The position numbers were made by a program, and so were the translations under genes. This document shows positions 24,423 to 32,310 of a stretch of 46,564 bases of DNA, piece after piece. Origin of the DNA: Deltaproteobacteria bacterium (GTDB lineage: Bacteria > Desulfobacterota > Desulfarculia > Desulfarculales > Desulfarculaceae); contig JAJZPI010000009.1 of assembly GCA_021811275.1 (NCBI GenBank), positions 1 through 46,564 of the forward strand. Reading direction: 5' to 3'. The first letter of the stretch is position 1. Each line of letters opens with the position of its first letter. The notes under the pieces are model-generated. The model saw only the letters and a program-made list of their open reading frames with translations. It did not search any database and was not told the DNA's origin.

Positions 24423-24800
24423 CTACTGCTCCCTCGATTGCGGCACCGCGGTCTCCAGGGCCATCTTTATCTTGTTCTTCAATTCGGTCAGGTCGAAGGA
24501 CTTGATGACGTAGAAGTCGGCGGCAATGGACTTCATGTCCTCCTTGAAGGTGTCGTAGGCCGTGCAGAGAATCACGGGAAGGTCGTAGTATTTGTTGCGG
24601 ATGTCCTGCAACAGGTCCAGCCCGTTGTAATCGACCATCTTGATGTCCAGGATCACCAGATCCGGCTTCTCCTTTTCGATGCGCTCCAGGAGCTGATACC
24701 CCGAATCGGCGGTGATGACCTCGAAGCCCTCGTCGGTGAGCTCCTCGGAGTAGAGGAAGCGAATGTGCTCTTCATCATCAACGATCAATATCTTGGCCAT
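24423..24800 (-). CDS. Single-domain response regulator
   Basis: This 125-residue stand-alone receiver starts KILIVDDEEHIRFLY. The phospho-acceptor Asp is in LVILDIKMVDYNGLDLL, the switch Thr in ILCTAY, and the Lys in YVIKSFDLTEL, where Ser replaces the usual Pro after Lys. It has no output domain. It lies 21 bases downstream of the glycosyltransferase gene on the same strand and shares its terminator, so a role in controlling that enzyme or a sugar-stress response is possible. No kinase is nearby. Confidence 0.92.
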   Translation of the reverse strand: MAKILIVDDEEHIRFLYSEELTDEGFEVITADSGYQLLERIEKEKPDLVILDIKMVDYNGLDLLQDIRNKYYDLPVILCTAYDTFKEDMKSIAADFYVIKSFDLTELKNKIKMALETAVPQSREQ

Positions 24801-24821
24801 GACGTCACCTCAAAGGGGCCC

Positions 24822-26045
24822 TCATTCGCCCCAGCGGTCCAGGAGGTAGGGCTTGGTCTCCTCGAAAACCATGCATTCGTTCTCTATGAACTCCTCGGCC
24901 TGCTGCACGCTCATGCGTTCGGTCTTGCGAACGTAGGACAGGGTCTTGCCGAAGTAGAGCGGGATAAGCGAGTTGAGCAGGTCCTGCTCGTCAACCGTGC
25001 GGTGGTGATAGCTGGCGGCGTACTCATACAAGGTCTTGGCCCAAAGCTGAGTCGGGAAATCAAACTGCTCCTTGGGAAGCTGGCCGATCTCCAGCACCTT
25101 ATTAAAGATGTCCGGGGAAAGGATCCTCCGCCAAATCTCCCGGCAGGTGTCGAACCCCTCGTGGAAGTTGGCGGCCAGCTTGTCCTCGCTGACCTTCACC
25201 GGCGGAGGCATCTCCACCTCTCCCAGCCCGAAGCCATAGATGGAGGTGGGCTTGGACCACTTGACCCGCATCCAATAGCCGGTGGTGTGGTTCATCAGTT
25301 GGAAGATGGTCCCCACCACCTGGCTGAACATGGGCCCCAGCTCGATGCCGGGGTCCTTGGCCTTGTGTATCTTGGGCCGGCCCATGTAGGCCTGGCAGAT
25401 GGGCACGTTGTTGTTCATGGCCAGGGTGGTCATCCAGATGTCTATGCCGAACTGGGCCACGGCCTCGGACCAAGTGGGGCTGGCCAGGAATACCCGCGCC
25501 ATGTCGCCGGAGAAACCGAAGTCCCCGCCGATGGGCTGACGCACCCGCCGGCCGTAAAGGGCCCTGGTCAAGGGATAGGCGATGGAGTTGGTGATGGTGC
25601 CGTCATACTTGTGGCGGACGTAAAGAGGCGCCACATAGCCGAATTCGTTGCAGAGGGGCTCGCCCAGGTGCTTGATCCATTGAGGGGAAATGGACTTCAG
25701 GTCGGCGTCGACCACCACCACCACCTTGGCCTTGAGTTCCACCACCTTGCGAAAGAGATTGCGGAAGTTGTTACCCTTGCCGCGCACGCCCGGCGGGGTC
25801 GAGAGATAGATGCGAGGCACACCCTCGGTGTCGGCGGCGAAAAAGGCCTCCTTGGTGCCGTCCTGCGAGTTGTTGTCGCAGTTGATGAGCACGCTGGAGC
25901 GGTCGTTGAAATAGCGCTTGAGCCCCAGGGCGGCCTGGGTGGTGGGATAGCCGATAAGCCGGGCCTCCTGGTAGGAAGGAATGGCCACCACCATTTCGGC
26001 CTCAGTCACACGCTGCGGATTCTCTTCCAAGAAGGCCTCGGTCAT
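24822..26045 (-). CDS. GT-A glycosyltransferase, mannosylglycerate-synthase-like
   Basis: The 407-residue cytoplasmic protein is a retaining-type GT-A enzyme. It has VVAIPSYQEA (nucleotide-binding strand), the metal motif VVVVDADLKSISPQWI (DxD near residues 113-115), QPIGGDFGFSGDMA (about 170-182) and FGIDIWMTT. The order of DAD, QP(I/L)GG and GID, and the large helical C-terminal part, recall mannosylglycerate synthase (GT78) and glucosyl-3-phosphoglycerate synthase (GT81), which make compatible solutes. The acceptor cannot be fixed from sequence. I chose the ATG at 26045 because GGGGAG lies five bases upstream; the ATG at 26078 lacks one. No phosphatase gene is beside it. Confidence 0.75.
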   Translation of the reverse strand: MTEAFLEENPQRVTEAEMVVAIPSYQEARLIGYPTTQAALGLKRYFNDRSSVLINCDNNSQDGTKEAFFAADTEGVPRIYLSTPPGVRGKGNNFRNLFRKVVELKAKVVVVVDADLKSISPQWIKHLGEPLCNEFGYVAPLYVRHKYDGTITNSIAYPLTRALYGRRVRQPIGGDFGFSGDMARVFLASPTWSEAVAQFGIDIWMTTLAMNNNVPICQAYMGRPKIHKAKDPGIELGPMFSQVVGTIFQLMNHTTGYWMRVKWSKPTSIYGFGLGEVEMPPPVKVSEDKLAANFHEGFDTCREIWRRILSPDIFNKVLEIGQLPKEQFDFPTQLWAKTLYEYAASYHHRTVDEQDLLNSLIPLYFGKTLSYVRKTERMSVQQAEEFIENECMVFEETKPYLLDRWGE

Positions 26046-26229
26046 CAGGTCTCCCCAACCGGCTTGCGCCGTTGGCATGCTGGCAGGTCAAGGATGTGGC
26101 GCGTTCCGGGAGCCTTCCATCTCCGCGCGGCTCCCCGCCCTCGGCGCGCATTGCCCCGCTGGACGCGCCTGGGGGCCCTTTTGCCCCGCCCGGGAACGGA
26201 TCGGCTGGACCAGCGAACCCTTTGAGTTG

Positions 26230-26258
26230 ATTCTATTGATCTCTCCAGACAAAGTCAA
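26230..26258 (-). promoter_or_regulatory. Promoter for the glycosyltransferase operon
   Basis: On the minus strand TTGACT, 17 bases, TAGAAT: a near-consensus pair. The start site would be near 26223, leaving a leader of about 180 bases. The 332-base gap from 26046 to 26377 otherwise holds only this promoter and the divergent one at 26326. Confidence 0.55.
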
Positions 26259-26325
26259 ACCTTGCGCGGGCCCCGCGCGGACGGAGTGCGAAAGCCGGGC
26301 CGGGCCGCCCATGGCGGCGATCATC

Positions 26326-26354
26326 TTGACATTGGCCTGCTCCCGGTTGACTAT
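26326..26354 (+). promoter_or_regulatory. Promoter for the P1 peptidase/pagL/mocA-yqeC run
   Basis: TTGACA (perfect -35), 17 bases, GACTAT. The start site would fall near 26361, about 17 bases before the ATG at 26378. Confidence 0.55.
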
Positions 26355-26377
26355 CTCAAGAAAAAGGCGAACAGCGA

Positions 26378-27391
26378 ATGCCATACAGCGCCCTATGGAA
26401 CAGCAACGGATCCCCCGCCGAGGTCCCCGGCTTTTTGGTCGGCCATGCCCAGCACCCCCAGGGCTGCACCGGCTGCACGGTGGTGCTCTGCCCCCCGGCC
26501 TGCGTGGGCGGCATGGCCGTGGGCGGCTCGGCGGCCGGTACCCGCCAGACCGATGCCCTGCGGCCGGGCCACCTGGTGCAGGAGGTGCACGCCGTGGTCC
26601 TGGCCGGGAGCTCGGCCTTCGGGCTGGACGCCGGGGGAGGAGCGGCCGCCTGGCTGGCTGAGCGGGGCCTGGGCCTCAAGGTCGCCGACCTGGTCATCCC
26701 GGTCACGCCCACGGCGGTCATCTTCGACCTGCCGCTCTGCGGAGGGGCCCGGACCGATGCCGCCCTGGGCCGTCAGGCCTGCGAAGCGGCCCAGGCCGGG
26801 CCCATGCCCCGAGGCAACGTGGGCGCGGGCTCCGGGGCCACCGTGGGCAAGCTCTATGGCCTGGGCCAGGCTTGCAAGGGCGGGCTGGGCGGCGCCTCCC
26901 TGACCCAGGGCGAACTCAGGATGGGAGCCCTGGCCGTGGTCAACGCCTTCGGCGACGTGATCGATGAGCAAGGCCGCATCATAGCCGGGGCGCGCCGGTC
27001 TCCGGAAAGCCGAGAATTCGCCGACAGCGCGGCCCAGTACCTGGCCGGCTTCCGGCGCGACGGCTTCCACCCCACCTCCAACACCACCTTGGCCATGGTG
27101 GCCACCAACGCCCGCCTGGACAAGGGCGCGGCCTGCAAAGTGGCGGCCATGGCCCAGCAAGGTCTGGTGCGCGCCATCGAACCGGTGCACACCACCTTCG
27201 ACGGCGACTTGGTCATCGTCCTGGGCGCGGGCCAGGTGGAGTCCGACTTGAACGGCCTGGGGGTAATGGCCGCCCGCCTGGTGCGCATGGCCATCATCGA
27301 CGGCGTGCGCCAGGCCGCCTCCATGCCCGGTCTGCCCGCCGCCGCCGACCTCACGCCCCAAATCCGCGCCAGCGGCATCGGCCATGCCTGA
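26378..27391 (+). CDS. P1 (S58/DmpA) family peptidase
   Basis: The 337-residue protein belongs to the Ntn-hydrolase-like DmpA family of aminopeptidases and beta-peptidyl aminopeptidases, which cleave themselves into two subunits before a Ser or Thr nucleophile. The segment GGSAAGTRQTDAL and the loop GNVGAGSGATVGK are conserved. The likely processing site is in TSNTTLAMVATNA, with Thr as the new N-terminal nucleophile. No signal peptide is seen, so it is probably cytoplasmic. A weak AGGCG precedes the ATG, and a near-consensus promoter lies upstream. The stop overlaps the pagL start by eight bases. The substrate is unknown. Confidence 0.88.
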   Translation: MPYSALWNSNGSPAEVPGFLVGHAQHPQGCTGCTVVLCPPACVGGMAVGGSAAGTRQTDALRPGHLVQEVHAVVLAGSSAFGLDAGGGAAAWLAERGLGLKVADLVIPVTPTAVIFDLPLCGGARTDAALGRQACEAAQAGPMPRGNVGAGSGATVGKLYGLGQACKGGLGGASLTQGELRMGALAVVNAFGDVIDEQGRIIAGARRSPESREFADSAAQYLAGFRRDGFHPTSNTTLAMVATNARLDKGAACKVAAMAQQGLVRAIEPVHTTFDGDLVIVLGAGQVESDLNGLGVMAARLVRMAIIDGVRQAASMPGLPAAADLTPQIRASGIGHA

Positions 27392-27962
27392 GCCAGCCAG
27401 TCCATCCCAAGCGCTGCCCCGGCTGGCTGGCCTTCTGCTCCTGGCCGCCCTGCTGCTGTGGCTTCCCGGCCAAGCCGGAGCCTGGCGGTTCACCGAGTGG
27501 GGCCTGGGCGTTTTCGCCCACAACGACATCGACATCCAAGGGGCCAACCTGGGGGGCACCGGGCTCGATCTGGACGTGGCAGGAGCGCTCTGGGAGGGGG
27601 CCGGCCTGCGCCTGGACCTGCGTTTGGAAGGCTCCGTCGCCAAGTTCTGGAACTACGCCAACGGCCTGGAGGTCTCGCTGGCGCCCGGCCTGAGGCTCTA
27701 CCTGCCTTCCTTCGGTGAGATAGGAGCGGAGCCTTTTCTGGAAGGCGGGCTCGGTCCCTCCTGGGACAACCTGCACATCGACGAGGTGGGCAGCGCGCTG
27801 AACTTCCTCTCATTCGGCGGCATCGGCCTGCGCCTGCCGCTCGAGGGTTCCAAGCTCGAGTTGGGCTACCGGCTCCGCCACATCAGCAACGGCGGGCTGG
27901 ACGAACGCAACCACGGCGTGACCAGCAACCTGCTGCGCCTGGCCCTGGTCTGGGAAATGTAG
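27384..27962 (+). CDS. pagL: PagL-type lipid A 3-O-deacylase (outer-membrane beta-barrel)
   Basis: PagL removes the 3-O-acyl chain of lipid A in the outer membrane. The 192-residue protein has a signal peptide (hydrophobic LAGLLLLAALLLWL, cleavage after QAGA) and then alternating amphipathic strands of an eight-stranded barrel. The diagnostic C-terminal block is YRLRHISNGGLDERNHGV, with the His and Ser of the catalytic site in HIS. The final residues LALVWEM end in an aromatic/hydrophobic strand but not Phe. The ATG overlaps the end of the peptidase gene by eight bases (ATGCCTGA), so translation is coupled. It fits the LPS theme with lptFG, 3 kb away. Confidence 0.82.
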   Translation: MPEPASPSQALPRLAGLLLLAALLLWLPGQAGAWRFTEWGLGVFAHNDIDIQGANLGGTGLDLDVAGALWEGAGLRLDLRLEGSVAKFWNYANGLEVSLAPGLRLYLPSFGEIGAEPFLEGGLGPSWDNLHIDEVGSALNFLSFGGIGLRLPLEGSKLELGYRLRHISNGGLDERNHGVTSNLLRLALVWEM

Positions 27963-27969
27963 GGCCGCC

Positions 27970-29385
27970 GTGGCCACTACCCAGCCGTCAAGCGAGGTCT
28001 GGGGCGCGGTGCTGGCCGCCGGTCAGGCCAACCGCTTCGGCGGAGGCAAGCAAGTAGCCCGCTTCCAGGGCCGGGCGCTGGCGGCCTGGCCGGTCCTGGC
28101 GGCCCTGGCCGCCGGCCACGGCCAAGGAACCGGTTTGGACCACCTGCTGGTGATGCTGGGGGTTGGCGCCGCCGAGTTGGCCGCCGCGCTGCCCGCGGAC
28201 CCCCGCCTGCAAACCGCGGTCAACCCCCGGCCAGATCAAGGCATGGGCAGCTCCCTTGCCCTGGCCGCGCGCCTGGCCCTGGAACAGAAAGCAGGCGTCC
28301 TGGTGGTGCTTCTGGGCGACCAGCCCCTGGTCCAGCCCCAGGTCATCGCTCGCGTGGCTGCGGCGGCCCTGGCCGCGCCCGGCGGGGTGGCCGCCGCCTG
28401 GGAAGGCGGACGCCGCGCCCACCCCATAGCCTTCGCCCGGCCTCACCTGGCGGAGTTGGCCGGGCTTAAGGGCGACCAGGGCGGACGGGACATTCTGGCC
28501 CGCCTGGCCGGCGAGGTCGCCTTGGTCGAGACCCCCGCCGGCAGCGCGCTGGACGTGGACACTCCCCGGGACCTGGCCCGCGCCAAGGCCCTGGCCGAGA
28601 ACGGCCCCTTGCTGGACTGGGCCGCCCTCGGTCCTCTGTGCCGAGCCCTGGGCCTATATGGTCCGCAGGTGGCGGCCCTCGTAGGCAGCGGCGGCAAGAC
28701 AACCCTCATGCACCGGCTGGCGCGGGAGATCGCCGCGGCAGGGGGCAAGGTCGTGGTCACCACCACCACCCGCATCTACCCGCCCCAGGCCGGCGAGGCG
28801 GGGGAGACCTGGTTCTGGGGGGAGGGCTCGCCTCCGCCAGGGGATATCGCCCGCCGCCTGGCCGGACCCGGCACCCTCTACCTGGCCGCCCGCTCCACCG
28901 CCGAGGGCAAGTTGGCCGGACTGGGTCCGGGGCAGATGGCGGCCCTGGCCCAGGTCCCGGAGTTGTGGGTGCTGGTGGAGGCCGACGGCTCGGCCCGTCT
29001 GCCGCTCAAGGGCTGGGCCCCCCATGAACCGGCCTGCCCCGCCGAGACCGGGACCATGGTGGTCCTGGCCGGGGCCTCGGGCCTGGGCCGCCGGCTAAGC
29101 GAACGCTGGGCCCACCGCCCCCTGGCCTTCGCCGAGGCGGCGGGCATCCGCCTGGGCGATGAGATAACCCCCCTGGCCCTGGCCCGGGCGCTCAGCGGCA
29201 GCCAGGGACCCTTGCGGGCCCTGCCCCCGGGGGCCAGGGCCGTGGCCGTGATAAACCAGGCCGAAGCCGCCTCGCCGACGATGCTCGCCGAACTGTTCGC
29301 CAGGCTACGCCAGGGCGGGGCCTACGCCCGCCTGCTCAAGGCCAGCCTGCGCCGGGGGTCACTGGAAATCTGGCGGGGGGATTAG
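27970..29385 (+). CDS. Fusion of MocA-type molybdopterin nucleotidyltransferase and YqeC
   Basis: The 471-residue protein joins two modules. Residues 1-205 are a MobA/MocA-like nucleotidyltransferase: LAAGQANRFGGGKQ (nucleotide loop), NPRPDQGMGSSLA, LLGDQPLV (metal Asp), HPIAFARP and DVDTPRDLA. MocA makes molybdopterin cytosine dinucleotide for xanthine-dehydrogenase-type enzymes. Residues 215-471 match YqeC, a marker of selenium-dependent molybdenum hydroxylases: P-loop VGSGGKTTLM, VVVTTTTRIYPP, LVEADGSARLPLKGW. The start is GTG at 27970, seven bases after pagL. It converges with xdhC (four-base overlap), placing it beside the operon that would need its product. Confidence 0.88.
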   Translation: MATTQPSSEVWGAVLAAGQANRFGGGKQVARFQGRALAAWPVLAALAAGHGQGTGLDHLLVMLGVGAAELAAALPADPRLQTAVNPRPDQGMGSSLALAARLALEQKAGVLVVLLGDQPLVQPQVIARVAAAALAAPGGVAAAWEGGRRAHPIAFARPHLAELAGLKGDQGGRDILARLAGEVALVETPAGSALDVDTPRDLARAKALAENGPLLDWAALGPLCRALGLYGPQVAALVGSGGKTTLMHRLAREIAAAGGKVVVTTTTRIYPPQAGEAGETWFWGEGSPPPGDIARRLAGPGTLYLAARSTAEGKLAGLGPGQMAALAQVPELWVLVEADGSARLPLKGWAPHEPACPAETGTMVVLAGASGLGRRLSERWAHRPLAFAEAAGIRLGDEITPLALARALSGSQGPLRALPPGARAVAVINQAEAASPTMLAELFARLRQGGAYARLLKASLRRGSLEIWRGD

Positions 29386-30479
29386 AAAAGGCCGCGGCGG
29401 CGGGTGTCCTTGCCCGCGCGCACGGCGATCAGCTCTGCGGCGATGCTGAGGGCGATCTCCTCCGGGGTCTCGGCCCCGATGCCCAGGCCGATGGGGGAAT
29501 GCACCGTTGCCAACTGCTCGGGGCTGAAGCCCTCCTGCTCCAGGGCCTCGTAGATCATGCCCCGCTTGCGGCGGGAGCCGATCATGCCCACGTAGGCCGC
29601 CCGCTGCCTCAGAGCCTGGGCCAGCACCTCCTTGTCAAAGAGGTGGCCCCGGGTGACGATCACCATGTAGGCGTCCGGCCCCAACTCCGCACCGTCGAGC
29701 ACCTTACGGAAATCGCGCACCCAGACCTCGTCGGCCTGGGGGAAGCGTTCGCGGCTGGCGTATTCCTGACGGTCGTCGGCCACCACCAGCCGGAAGCCCA
29801 CCATCTTCACCAGCGCGGCGAGGTGGAGTGAAATGTGCCCGCCGCCGAAGAGATAGACCACCGGCTCGTTGACGATGGGCTCGAAAAAGCAGTCCAGCCG
29901 CGAGCCGTCAGGCTTGTGGTGCGGCCAAAGCCCGCGACGGCCCTGGCGCAGGAGGTCGGCCAGGCCCTCCGCCAAATCCAGCGCCAACCCCGGCGCGGCC
30001 TCCAGGCTGCCCAGGGCCGGCAGGCCCTCCCGCAGCAGCAGCTTGCGCCCGGCCAGCCCTTCCAGCGGTCCGGGCATGAGCGGCGTGACCATCAAGGCCC
30101 GGCCTCCGCCGGCGGCGACCTGGGCGGCGGCGGCGAAGATCAGGCGGGCCTGGTCATCGGCGGCCCGCACCGGCTCCAGGTAGACGTCCACGTCGCCGCC
30201 GCAGATCATCTCGCTCTCGGCCACGTCCTTGCCCGAGAGGCGATAATTCAGCAGCCTGGCCTGGGCCTCGGCCAAGGCTTTCACCGCCGCGGCGGTTACC
30301 TCGCCCTCCAGGCGACCGCCGCCGATGGTCCCCCGGATGCTGCCGTCGGCACGCACCAGGAAGTTCGCCCCCTGCTCGCGGGGCGCCGAGCCCACCCTGC
30401 GCACGATGGTGCCCAGGCAGAGGTCGCGTCCCAGCGCCAGTTCCTGACTGACCCAAGCGTGGAAGGCGGCCAAGGTCAT
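29382..30479 (-). CDS. xdhC: XdhC/CoxI family maturation factor for molybdenum hydroxylases
   Basis: XdhC proteins bind the molybdenum cofactor, mediate its sulphuration and insert it into xanthine-dehydrogenase-type enzymes. The N-terminal domain has VRRVGSAPREQGANFLVRADG and GTIGGGRLEGEV. The C-terminal Rossmann domain has VYLFGGGHISLHLAALVKMVGF, VTRGHLFDKEVL, YVGMIGSRRKR and HSPIGLGIGAETPEEIA. The length is 365 residues. It is the last gene of the operon; its ATG overlaps the yqeB stop (ATGA). The ribosome site GGGAGG is only one base away, and a TTG two codons later would have better spacing. Confidence 0.93.
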   Translation of the reverse strand: MTLAAFHAWVSQELALGRDLCLGTIVRRVGSAPREQGANFLVRADGSIRGTIGGGRLEGEVTAAAVKALAEAQARLLNYRLSGKDVAESEMICGGDVDVYLEPVRAADDQARLIFAAAAQVAAGGGRALMVTPLMPGPLEGLAGRKLLLREGLPALGSLEAAPGLALDLAEGLADLLRQGRRGLWPHHKPDGSRLDCFFEPIVNEPVVYLFGGGHISLHLAALVKMVGFRLVVADDRQEYASRERFPQADEVWVRDFRKVLDGAELGPDAYMVIVTRGHLFDKEVLAQALRQRAAYVGMIGSRRKRGMIYEALEQEGFSPEQLATVHSPIGLGIGAETPEEIALSIAAELIAVRAGKDTRRRGLF

Positions 30480-31303
30480 TCCTCCCGGCGATTGAAGCGG
30501 GCCATGATGCCTTCCAGCACCGAGCCGCCGATGGCCCGCGCCTTGTCGCTGATGGTGGTCAGGTATTCCCTCTTGCCCCGGGGGTCCACGTCGCCCAGCT
30601 TCAGGGCGTATTGCACCCGTGTGCCGGAGCGTATCAGGCCACGCAGGAGCCCGCCGATGGACGCACGGACATCCTGCTTCTCCACCCGGCCCACCAGTTG
30701 GCCGGCCTCGACCATGTCGCCCAATTGACGCTCGGCGGTAAAGACGCCCGGGCAGGGCGCGCGCAGCACCCGCTGGTGGGTGTAGCCGCCGATGTCCCCG
30801 GGCACACCGGTGTTTTCGGCTGCTTGGCCATTATAGATCAGCCGGCCCAGATTGTGACCCCGGTTGGTCTCGATGACCAGGTCAACCATTTCCGGGGCGC
30901 GGTATCCCGGCCCCAGGGCCATGGTGAGCGGGGCCATGCCGCGCCGCAACCCGGTGTCGGTCTTGGCCAGGGTGGCATCGACGATCACCGCCGGACGCAG
31001 GCCTTCCCGGCAGGACAGTTCGAGATCCAAGAGCAGGGGCAGCCTTCCCTCGGCCCAGACCTCGCCGGCCTGGGTGGGCTCGGCGATGAGCCTGGCGGTC
31101 AGCCCCTCCACGGTCTTGTTCCCCTCGTACACGGCCTCGCAGAAGCTCACCGCCCGCCGCACGGCCAGGGGCCTCGGAATTTCGGTGAGTATCACGCGCA
31201 GCCCGGAGCTGGCCAGACGGTGGGCCACCCCCGAGGCCATTTCTCCGGCCCCGCGCACCAGTACCATCAGGCCGGCCAGGCCGGGGTCGCCCTCTCCCGC
31301 CAT
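30476..31303 (-). CDS. yqeB: YqeB-type selenium-dependent molybdenum hydroxylase accessory protein
   Basis: YqeB (EF2563 type) is a marker of selenium-dependent molybdenum hydroxylases, in which a labile selenium atom sits on the Mo centre. The protein of 275 residues starts with a Rossmann-like MVLVRGAGEMASGVAHRLASSG, continues VILTEIPRPLAVRRAVSF and VDATLAKTDTGL, then LVIETNRGHNLGRLI. It ends with a biotinyl-lipoyl-like hammerhead (APCPGVFTAERQLGDMVEAG). The exact chemistry is not known. It sits three bases after the dehydrogenase gene and overlaps xdhC by four bases. Confidence 0.9.
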   Translation of the reverse strand: MAGEGDPGLAGLMVLVRGAGEMASGVAHRLASSGLRVILTEIPRPLAVRRAVSFCEAVYEGNKTVEGLTARLIAEPTQAGEVWAEGRLPLLLDLELSCREGLRPAVIVDATLAKTDTGLRRGMAPLTMALGPGYRAPEMVDLVIETNRGHNLGRLIYNGQAAENTGVPGDIGGYTHQRVLRAPCPGVFTAERQLGDMVEAGQLVGRVEKQDVRASIGGLLRGLIRSGTRVQYALKLGDVDPRGKREYLTTISDKARAIGGSVLEGIMARFNRREE

Positions 31304-31306
31304 GTC

Positions 31307-32287
31307 CTAGCCGTATATCTCGGGGTTTAGGAGGTTGGGAGGCCTCTGCCCGCGCAGGAGCACGGCGATCAGGTTCTCCGCCGAGATGAGCCCCATCTTG
31401 GTGCGGGTCTCAATGGAGGCGCTGGCGATGTGAGGGAGGACGACCACGTTCTCCATGCCCAGGAGGTCAGGGTGGATTTTGGGCTCGTGTTCAAAGACGT
31501 CCAACGCCGCCCCGCCGATCTGGCCGGCCTTGAGCGCGTCTGCCAGATCCTGCTCGTTGATCACCTCGCCGCGGGCGGTGTTGATAACGTAGGCCTCGGG
31601 TTTCATGAGGGCGAAGTCCCGAGCCTTCAGGTAGTGCCTGGTCTCGGGGGTCAGCGGCACGTGCAGGGTGATGAAGTCGGCCTCCTTGAGCAGGGTATCC
31701 TTGTCCACGAACTTGGCGTTCACCTCACGCTCTATCTCTGGTTTGGCCGGCTGAGCGTCGGTGTAGAGGACGCGCATGTCGAAACCGGCGGCGCGCCTGG
31801 CCATGGCGTAGCCGATGCGGCCGAAGCCCATGATGCCTAGGGTCTTGTGGTGCACATCGCTGCCCACGAAGAGCAGCGGGGCCCAGCCCTGGTATTTGCC
31901 GGCGCGGGCGTAGACGTCGGCGGGTACCACCCGGCGAGCCACGGCCAGCAGCAGGGCCATGGCCAGGTCGGCGGTGGTGTCGGTGAGCACGCCCGGGGTG
32001 TTGGTCATGGGTATCTTGCGCGCGGTGCCCGCGGCCAGGTCGAAGTTGTTGAACCCCACGGCGTAGTTGGCCACGATCTTGAGCTGGGGACCGGCCGCCT
32101 CTAAGACCTCTCCGTCGATACGGTCGGTCAACAGCGGCAGCAGGCCGTCGGCGCCCTTGGCCCCGGCCAGCAGTTCCTCGCGGCTGAGCACCCGGTCATG
32201 GGGGTTGCAGGTCACGTTGAAGTTTTCCTCTAGCACCCGCATGGCGCCCTCGGGCAGCCGGCGGGTCACGAATATTGCGGGCTTCAT
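31307..32287 (-). CDS. D-2-hydroxyacid dehydrogenase (glyoxylate/hydroxypyruvate reductase-like)
   Basis: These enzymes reduce 2-keto acids such as glyoxylate or hydroxypyruvate to D-2-hydroxyacids with NAD(P)H. The 326-residue protein has the cofactor loop LGIMGFGRIGYAMARRAAGF, then catalytic Arg in VINTARGEVINEQDL, Glu in DVFEHEPKIHP and His in VVLPHIASAS. The strand after the glycine loop ends VLYTDAQ; the Asp there favours NADH over NADPH. Family members such as GyaR share the opening PAIFVTRRLPEGAMRVLEENF. GAGG lies eight bases before the ATG. Its place between the isomerase-like gene and yqeB makes it a likely step downstream of the hydroxylase. Confidence 0.88.
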   Translation of the reverse strand: MKPAIFVTRRLPEGAMRVLEENFNVTCNPHDRVLSREELLAGAKGADGLLPLLTDRIDGEVLEAAGPQLKIVANYAVGFNNFDLAAGTARKIPMTNTPGVLTDTTADLAMALLLAVARRVVPADVYARAGKYQGWAPLLFVGSDVHHKTLGIMGFGRIGYAMARRAAGFDMRVLYTDAQPAKPEIEREVNAKFVDKDTLLKEADFITLHVPLTPETRHYLKARDFALMKPEAYVINTARGEVINEQDLADALKAGQIGGAALDVFEHEPKIHPDLLGMENVVVLPHIASASIETRTKMGLISAENLIAVLLRGQRPPNLLNPEIYG

Positions 32288-32310
32288 GCTACTTACCTCG
32301 TTGAGGGCGT

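Noticed and set aside
24438-26225. Rightward open frame of 595 codons opposite the glycosyltransferase and response regulator
   Set aside because: Antisense shadow of two genes with intact motifs; no recognisable domain.
26088-26384. 98-codon leftward frame in the gap before the P1 peptidase
   Set aside because: No ribosome site or family similarity, and it covers two good divergent promoters.
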